Below, piece by piece: positions 60,215 through 64,000 of a stretch of 64,000 nucleotides of DNA. Source of the stretch: Pseudanabaena sp. Chao 1811 (lineage in GTDB: Bacteria; Cyanobacteriota; Cyanobacteriia; Pseudanabaenales; Pseudanabaenaceae); assembly GCF_027942295.1 (NCBI RefSeq), contig NZ_CP101416.1, positions 3,582,501-3,646,500 of the forward strand. The letters are read 5' to 3'. The translations under genes and the position numbers were made by a program. The stretch's first letter is position 1; each line of letters opens with the position of its first letter. The notes beneath the pieces were generated by a model. That model searched no databases, was not told the origin of the DNA, and worked only from the letters and a program-made list of their open reading frames with translations.

Positions 60215-61918
60215 ATGACATTAGACCAATTTCCTTGGCTTACCGCGATTGTCCTGCTCCCCCTCATAGCTTCCTTGCTAATCCCCATATTGCCAGACAA
60301 AGAAGGCAAAACTGTGCGTTGGTATGCATTAGGTGTAGGCATCGCTGATTTTATTTTGATGTGCTACGCCTTCTGGAAAAACTATGATCCGAGCAGTGCA
60401 ACCTTTCAACTCGCGGAAAAGTACACATGGATACCCCAGTTAGGTCTCAGTTGGGCGGTCTCGGTCGATGGCATCTCTGCACCCTTAGTACTACTTGCAG
60501 GACTTGTTACCACGCTATCCATCTTCGCTGCGTGGCAAGTTAATATCAAACCCCGCTTGTTCTACTTCCTCATGTTGGTGCTGTATTCTGCACAGATCGG
60601 CGTATTTGTTGCCCAAGATCTCCTGATGTTTTTCATCATGTGGGAAGTAGAACTAATTCCTGTGTATTTGCTCGTTTCCATCTGGGGCGGTCAAAAGCGC
60701 CAGTATGCAGCCACAAAGTTTTTGCTTTACACCGCCGCCGCTTCCATTTTTATCTTGGTGGCAGGCTTAGCAATGGCTCTCTATGGCAATAACCTTACCT
60801 TTGACATGGCGGAGCTAGCGCTCAAAGAATTTCCTCTGTTCCTAGAGCTTCCCCTCTATGCAGGTTTGTTAATTGCTTTTGGTGTCAAACTCGCAATTTT
60901 CCCTCTCCATACTTGGTTGCCCGACGCTCATGGCGAAGCATCTTCACCTGTATCAATGATTTTGGCTGGTGTCCTGCTAAAAATGGGTGGATATGGTTTG
61001 ATTCGTCTAAATATGGGATTGCTTGAACATGCTCATGTTTACTTCGCACCCGTATTAGCGATGCTAGGCGTAGTCAATATTGTCTACGGGGCAGTAAATT
61101 CCTTTGCCCAAACCAATATGAAGCGCCGCCTTGCTTTCTCCTCAGTTTCGCACATGGGCTTTGTCCTGATTGGGATTGCCTCCTTCACTGACTTGGGAAT
61201 CAGTGGGGCAATGTTGCAAATGCTTTCCCATGGATTGATTGCCTCAGTCTTGTTCTTCCTTGCTGGTGTTACCTACGATCGCACCCACACAATGTTATTG
61301 AACGAGATGGGCTACATCGGTAAGGTCATGCCTAAGGTATTCGCTCTCTTTACGGTTGGCGCATTGGCATCTTTGGCTCTTCCTGGAATGAGTGGGTTTG
61401 CTAGTGAAATTGCTGTATTTGTAGGCATGACCTCTAGCGATGTCTATAGCTCTACTTTCCGCACAGTTACAGTATTCCTCGCCGCAGTGGGCGTAATTCT
61501 CACTCCGATTTATTTGCTGTCAATGTTGCGTCAGATTTTCTACGCCTGTGAGGGTAATCCTACCTGTGATATCAATCCTTCCTGCGATATCTCAGACATT
61601 AGTCTTAGATCACAAGGTAACCAAGAAGTAGTTTGTTTCGGTACAAGTTGTGCCTTGCCTAGTGAATCTGACTTTAGTGATGCGAGACCTCGTGAAGTAT
61701 TTATTGCGGTTTGCTTCTTAGTACCAATTATTGCGATCGGTGCTTATCCCAAGATGGCAACCAATATTTACGATGCGACTACGGTGGTAATTAATTCGCA
61801 AATGCGTCAAGCCCATGCTGATGTAGCATCGTCGAAAAAGTCTCCCATCTTAGCTCATCCATCTTCTTTCCCTACACTTTCAGAAGTTAAGGTAAATGCA
61901 GTTTTAGCTAACAAGTAA
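60215..61918 (+). CDS. ndhD: NAD(P)H-quinone oxidoreductase subunit 4 (NdhD)
   Basis: The 567-residue NuoM-like subunit has about 14 membrane helices. Proton-channel residues lie in [40 protein letters not shown] and [12 protein letters not shown] Cys-containing loop ([18 protein letters not shown]) lies near residues 450-490, as in NdhD1/D2-type proteins of the NDH-1L complex and unlike the CO2-uptake NdhD3/D4 types. No ndhF is adjacent here. The paralogue number (D1 or D2) is not settled. Confidence 0.92.
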   Translation: MTLDQFPWLTAIVLLPLIASLLIPILPDKEGKTVRWYALGVGIADFILMCYAFWKNYDPSSATFQLAEKYTWIPQLGLSWAVSVDGISAPLVLLAGLVTTLSIFAAWQVNIKPRLFYFLMLVLYSAQIGVFVAQDLLMFFIMWEVELIPVYLLVSIWGGQKRQYAATKFLLYTAAASIFILVAGLAMALYGNNLTFDMAELALKEFPLFLELPLYAGLLIAFGVKLAIFPLHTWLPDAHGEASSPVSMILAGVLLKMGGYGLIRLNMGLLEHAHVYFAPVLAMLGVVNIVYGAVNSFAQTNMKRRLAFSSVSHMGFVLIGIASFTDLGISGAMLQMLSHGLIASVLFFLAGVTYDRTHTMLLNEMGYIGKVMPKVFALFTVGALASLALPGMSGFASEIAVFVGMTSSDVYSSTFRTVTVFLAAVGVILTPIYLLSMLRQIFYACEGNPTCDINPSCDISDISLRSQGNQEVVCFGTSCALPSESDFSDARPREVFIAVCFLVPIIAIGAYPKMATNIYDATTVVINSQMRQAHADVASSKKSPILAHPSSFPTLSEVKVNAVLANK

Positions 61919-61964
61919 CACCAATCTCAAAATGGCAATGCCATTTTTGAGATTAAAATTTTTG

Positions 61965-62025
61965 TCAAATAATATAAATAGAGAAAGCCTCGCATTGCGA
62001 GGCTTTCTCTATTTATATTATTTGA
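61965..62025. terminator. 30-bp perfect hairpin after ndhD
   Basis: Arms 61965-61994 and 61996-62025 are exact complements around a single base (TCAAATAATATAAATAGAGA...). A smaller hairpin at 61923-61954 (AATCTCAAAATGGCA arms) precedes it directly after the ndhD stop. They may terminate ndhD transcription. Confidence 0.7.
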
Positions 62026-62108
62026 GGCTTTGCGACAGCTATAGATACACTTGATTATAGAGTTTAAGAGTTTTAGGTTTAGTAGTGATTCTTGAATGCA
62101 ACCAGTTA

Positions 62109-63314
62109 ATGCCAACAAAACGAGTCCTATTTATCAGTAATGGTCATGGTGAGGATTTAAATGCTTGTGAAGTCCTGAAAGCTTTACGACACAAGTATCC
62201 CCATGTAGAGACGATCGCTTTACCACTGGTGGGAGATGGTAATGCCTATCGTCGGGCAGGGGTAGAAATCGCGACACCGACTAAAGCGTTACCATCGGGG
62301 GGATTTGGCTATATGAGTTTGCGTAAGCAAATTGAGGATTTTCAGTCGGGTTTGCTTAGCTTGACTTGGCAACAAATTAGAGCCGCGAAAGCCTGTGGTC
62401 AAACCTGTGATTTTGTATTTGCGACTGGTGATGTGCTACCTGCCATTTTTGCCTACTTGACAGGGTTGCCCTACGCAATATTTTTGGTATCCTCATCAGG
62501 TTTTTATGAAAACCGCTTTATTCCGCGTTGGGAATTAGCGCTGATCATGCGATCGCCGCGTTGTCGCCAAATTTTGACCCGTGATGCCTATAGTGCGAAG
62601 CTGCTGCAACAAGGGGGATATCAAAATGCTAGTTTTGCGGGCTATCCGATCATGGATGTTTTGGAACCAACGGGAAAGCATTTGCATTTAATTCCAAATG
62701 TGCCAACGATCGCTTTGTTGTCGGGGAGTCGTTTGCCTGAAGCTGCGGAAAACTTGGCATTACAATTGCGCCTATGTGTCGTGATCGCCAAAGAGTTTTC
62801 ACCTAATCCTGTTCAGTTTCGTGCAGCTCTCGTACCCAGCCTGATACCGCAATTGCCTGAACTTGCCACCAAGTCAGGTTGGGAATATATCGATGGCAAA
62901 TTCTATCAAAGGGATTCTGATATCAGCGTCCTTTGCTTTAGTGATGCCTTTCCTGATATTTTGCAGCAATGCGATCTAGCGATCGGCATGGCAGGAACCG
63001 CCGTTGAGCAGGCTGTGGGATTGGGAAAACCTGTAGTTCAAATTATGGGAAATGGTCCTCAATTTTCCTATCGATTTGCCGAAGCACAGGAAAGGTTGCT
63101 GGGTCTATCAGTCCAAACCATTGGCAAAAAATCCGCTACACCTGAAATTTTGCGAGAAGCAGCAAAGTGTGTCAAACGGACTTTAGGCGATCGCAATTAT
63201 TTAGAACGCTGCAAACAAAATGGTTTAGAGAGGGTTGGTACTAAAGGTGGTTCCGAAGGCTTAGCCGATGCGATCGCTAGTCAAATATTTCATGATAGTG
63301 CGATGCAGCATTAG
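62109..63314 (+). CDS. Lipid-A-disaccharide synthase-related protein
   Basis: The product has 401 residues from the ATG at 62109; a GTG at 62085 would add eight. MPTKRVLFISNGHGEDLNAC, LVGDGNAYRRAGVEI and GMAGTAVEQAVGLGKPVVQI match the cyanobacterial/plant LpxB-related glycosyltransferase (GT-B) family. It is distinct from true LpxB, and its sugar acceptor is unknown. It lies head-on to a glycosyltransferase gene. Confidence 0.85.
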   Translation: MPTKRVLFISNGHGEDLNACEVLKALRHKYPHVETIALPLVGDGNAYRRAGVEIATPTKALPSGGFGYMSLRKQIEDFQSGLLSLTWQQIRAAKACGQTCDFVFATGDVLPAIFAYLTGLPYAIFLVSSSGFYENRFIPRWELALIMRSPRCRQILTRDAYSAKLLQQGGYQNASFAGYPIMDVLEPTGKHLHLIPNVPTIALLSGSRLPEAAENLALQLRLCVVIAKEFSPNPVQFRAALVPSLIPQLPELATKSGWEYIDGKFYQRDSDISVLCFSDAFPDILQQCDLAIGMAGTAVEQAVGLGKPVVQIMGNGPQFSYRFAEAQERLLGLSVQTIGKKSATPEILREAAKCVKRTLGDRNYLERCKQNGLERVGTKGGSEGLADAIASQIFHDSAMQH

Positions 63315-63350
63315 TCCTGCAATAGCTTGAGGTACTTGACACCGCAATTT

Positions 63351-64000
63351 TCATAAATACATCTCGTACAGTTCTGCGGTTTTATTGAGCATAATTTCGC
63401 TGGAAAACATTTGTTGATAACGGCTATAGGCATTTTGGGCAAAGAGATCGCGTAGGTTTTGATCGGCAATTAATTCTGTCAGTTTTGCCGCAAGATGATC
63501 AGGATCGCGGGGCATGACAATAAAACCTGTTTGGCGATCGCTAACCTGTTCAGCAATACCACCCACACAAGTGCCAACTACGGGCTTACTTTGAGACATT
63601 GCCTCAGCACAGGCAAGGCTACAAGCTTCTTGCAAAGATGGCAGTACGAAAATGTCAAACAATTGCATTAGATTTGGTAAGTCATTGAGATAGCCTGTAA
63701 AAATTACGCGATCGCTGATACCTAAATCTTGAGCTTCTTGCTTGAGGCTAGCTTCCAAATCACCATTACCTGCAATGACTAGACGGAGATTAGTTTGTCT
63801 CGCAGCAAGAGATTGATAGCCACTACCTGTCCCTTGTCCTACTAGAGCAGGAGTTGGCACTGATAGACGGGTGAGCTTGGCAAAGGCTTGGAGTAAGTAA
63901 GTTAAGCCTTTCGCCTCCTCAAGACGAGCGGCTGTACCAAGAATGAGTTGCGTCGATGGATCAAGCTGGTATTGGCGGGCAAGACTTGCTGATTTAGCAA
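63351..64000 (-). CDS. Glycosyltransferase family 4-type protein (N-terminus outside window)
   Basis: The frame stays open to the window edge. The visible part has QLILGTAARLEEAKGLTYLL (nucleotide-sugar domain start), RLVIAGNGDLEASL, VIFTGYLNDLPNLMQLFDIF and VLPSLQEACSLACAEAMSQS with the catalytic E-x7-E motif. It is a retaining GT-B enzyme transferring a sugar to a polysaccharide or lipid; substrates are unknown. The piece SVPTPALVGQGTGSGYQSLA before the third strand looks longer than usual. Confidence 0.88.
   Translation of the reverse strand, partial: AKSASLARQYQLDPSTQLILGTAARLEEAKGLTYLLQAFAKLTRLSVPTPALVGQGTGSGYQSLAARQTNLRLVIAGNGDLEASLKQEAQDLGISDRVIFTGYLNDLPNLMQLFDIFVLPSLQEACSLACAEAMSQSKPVVGTCVGGIAEQVSDRQTGFIVMPRDPDHLAAKLTELIADQNLRDLFAQNAYSRYQQMFSSEIMLNKTAELYEMYL

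Noticed and set aside
1-64000. tRNA or rRNA genes
   Set aside because: Spacers were scanned by eye for cloverleaf and T-loop motifs on both strands and none was convincing; a covariance-model search could still find a missed one.

Overview
The window looks like chromosome of a cyanobacterium, and the family Pseudanabaenaceae is only a guess. The octamer GCGATCGC (HIP1) recurs throughout, inside genes and between them. The genes include NDH-1 subunits NdhB and NdhD, a DesA-type acyl-lipid desaturase, the nitrogen co-regulator PipX, a cytochrome b6f cofactor-assembly protein, DUF1825 and DUF4330 proteins, a GvpG-like gas vesicle protein and an exosortase-type surface protein. No tRNA, rRNA or CRISPR array was seen.

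Layout. 0-12 kb is housekeeping and transport: ABC exporter half, anion permease, Ser/Thr kinase with WD40 repeats, LivM-type permease, MoeB-rhodanese, ComF and GlmS. 12-20 kb holds a double-RCK channel-like protein, a NERD protein, a response regulator, desA and a pipX-ispE operon. 20.1-24 kb is a probable nitric-oxide or low-oxygen module: a Crp/Fnr regulator, divergent truncated haemoglobin and Ric-type di-iron repair protein with an FNR-like box between them, then CopD-like and YwiC-like membrane proteins. 24-27.2 kb is an accessory patch of small genes with a decayed tandem copy. 27.5-46.6 kb has ndhB, a DUF790 protein, an IS relic, a surface protein, a split STAND ATPase/TPR pair, lhgO, kinase 2, dut, pyrD and a GvpG-like gene. 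46.6-55.8 kb has a GNAT-TrhO fusion and a methylase/helicase/GIY-YIG locus that resembles a restriction or anti-phage system. 56-64 kb has rlmD, a pile-up of IS1-type fragments, an RDD protein, ndhD, an LpxB-like protein and the end of a glycosyltransferase.

Most unusual are the repeats. (1) G-rich two-hairpin elements are concentrated in the methylase/helicase locus. Four lie in frame inside the methylase gene and bracket an in-frame DUF559 nuclease-like domain, so a stretch of about 265 codons appears to have been inserted without breaking the reading frame. (2) Many spacers carry long, perfect or near-perfect hairpins whose arms differ from place to place. Several arms include the last codons of the adjacent gene, as if gene ends had been copied in inverted orientation. 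One decayed gene copy shows such a mirror that its intact paralogue lacks. (3) Two unrelated transposase types (ISKra4-like and IS1-like) sit between closely related ends. One of these elements sits in the loop of a hairpin with a 9-bp target duplication.
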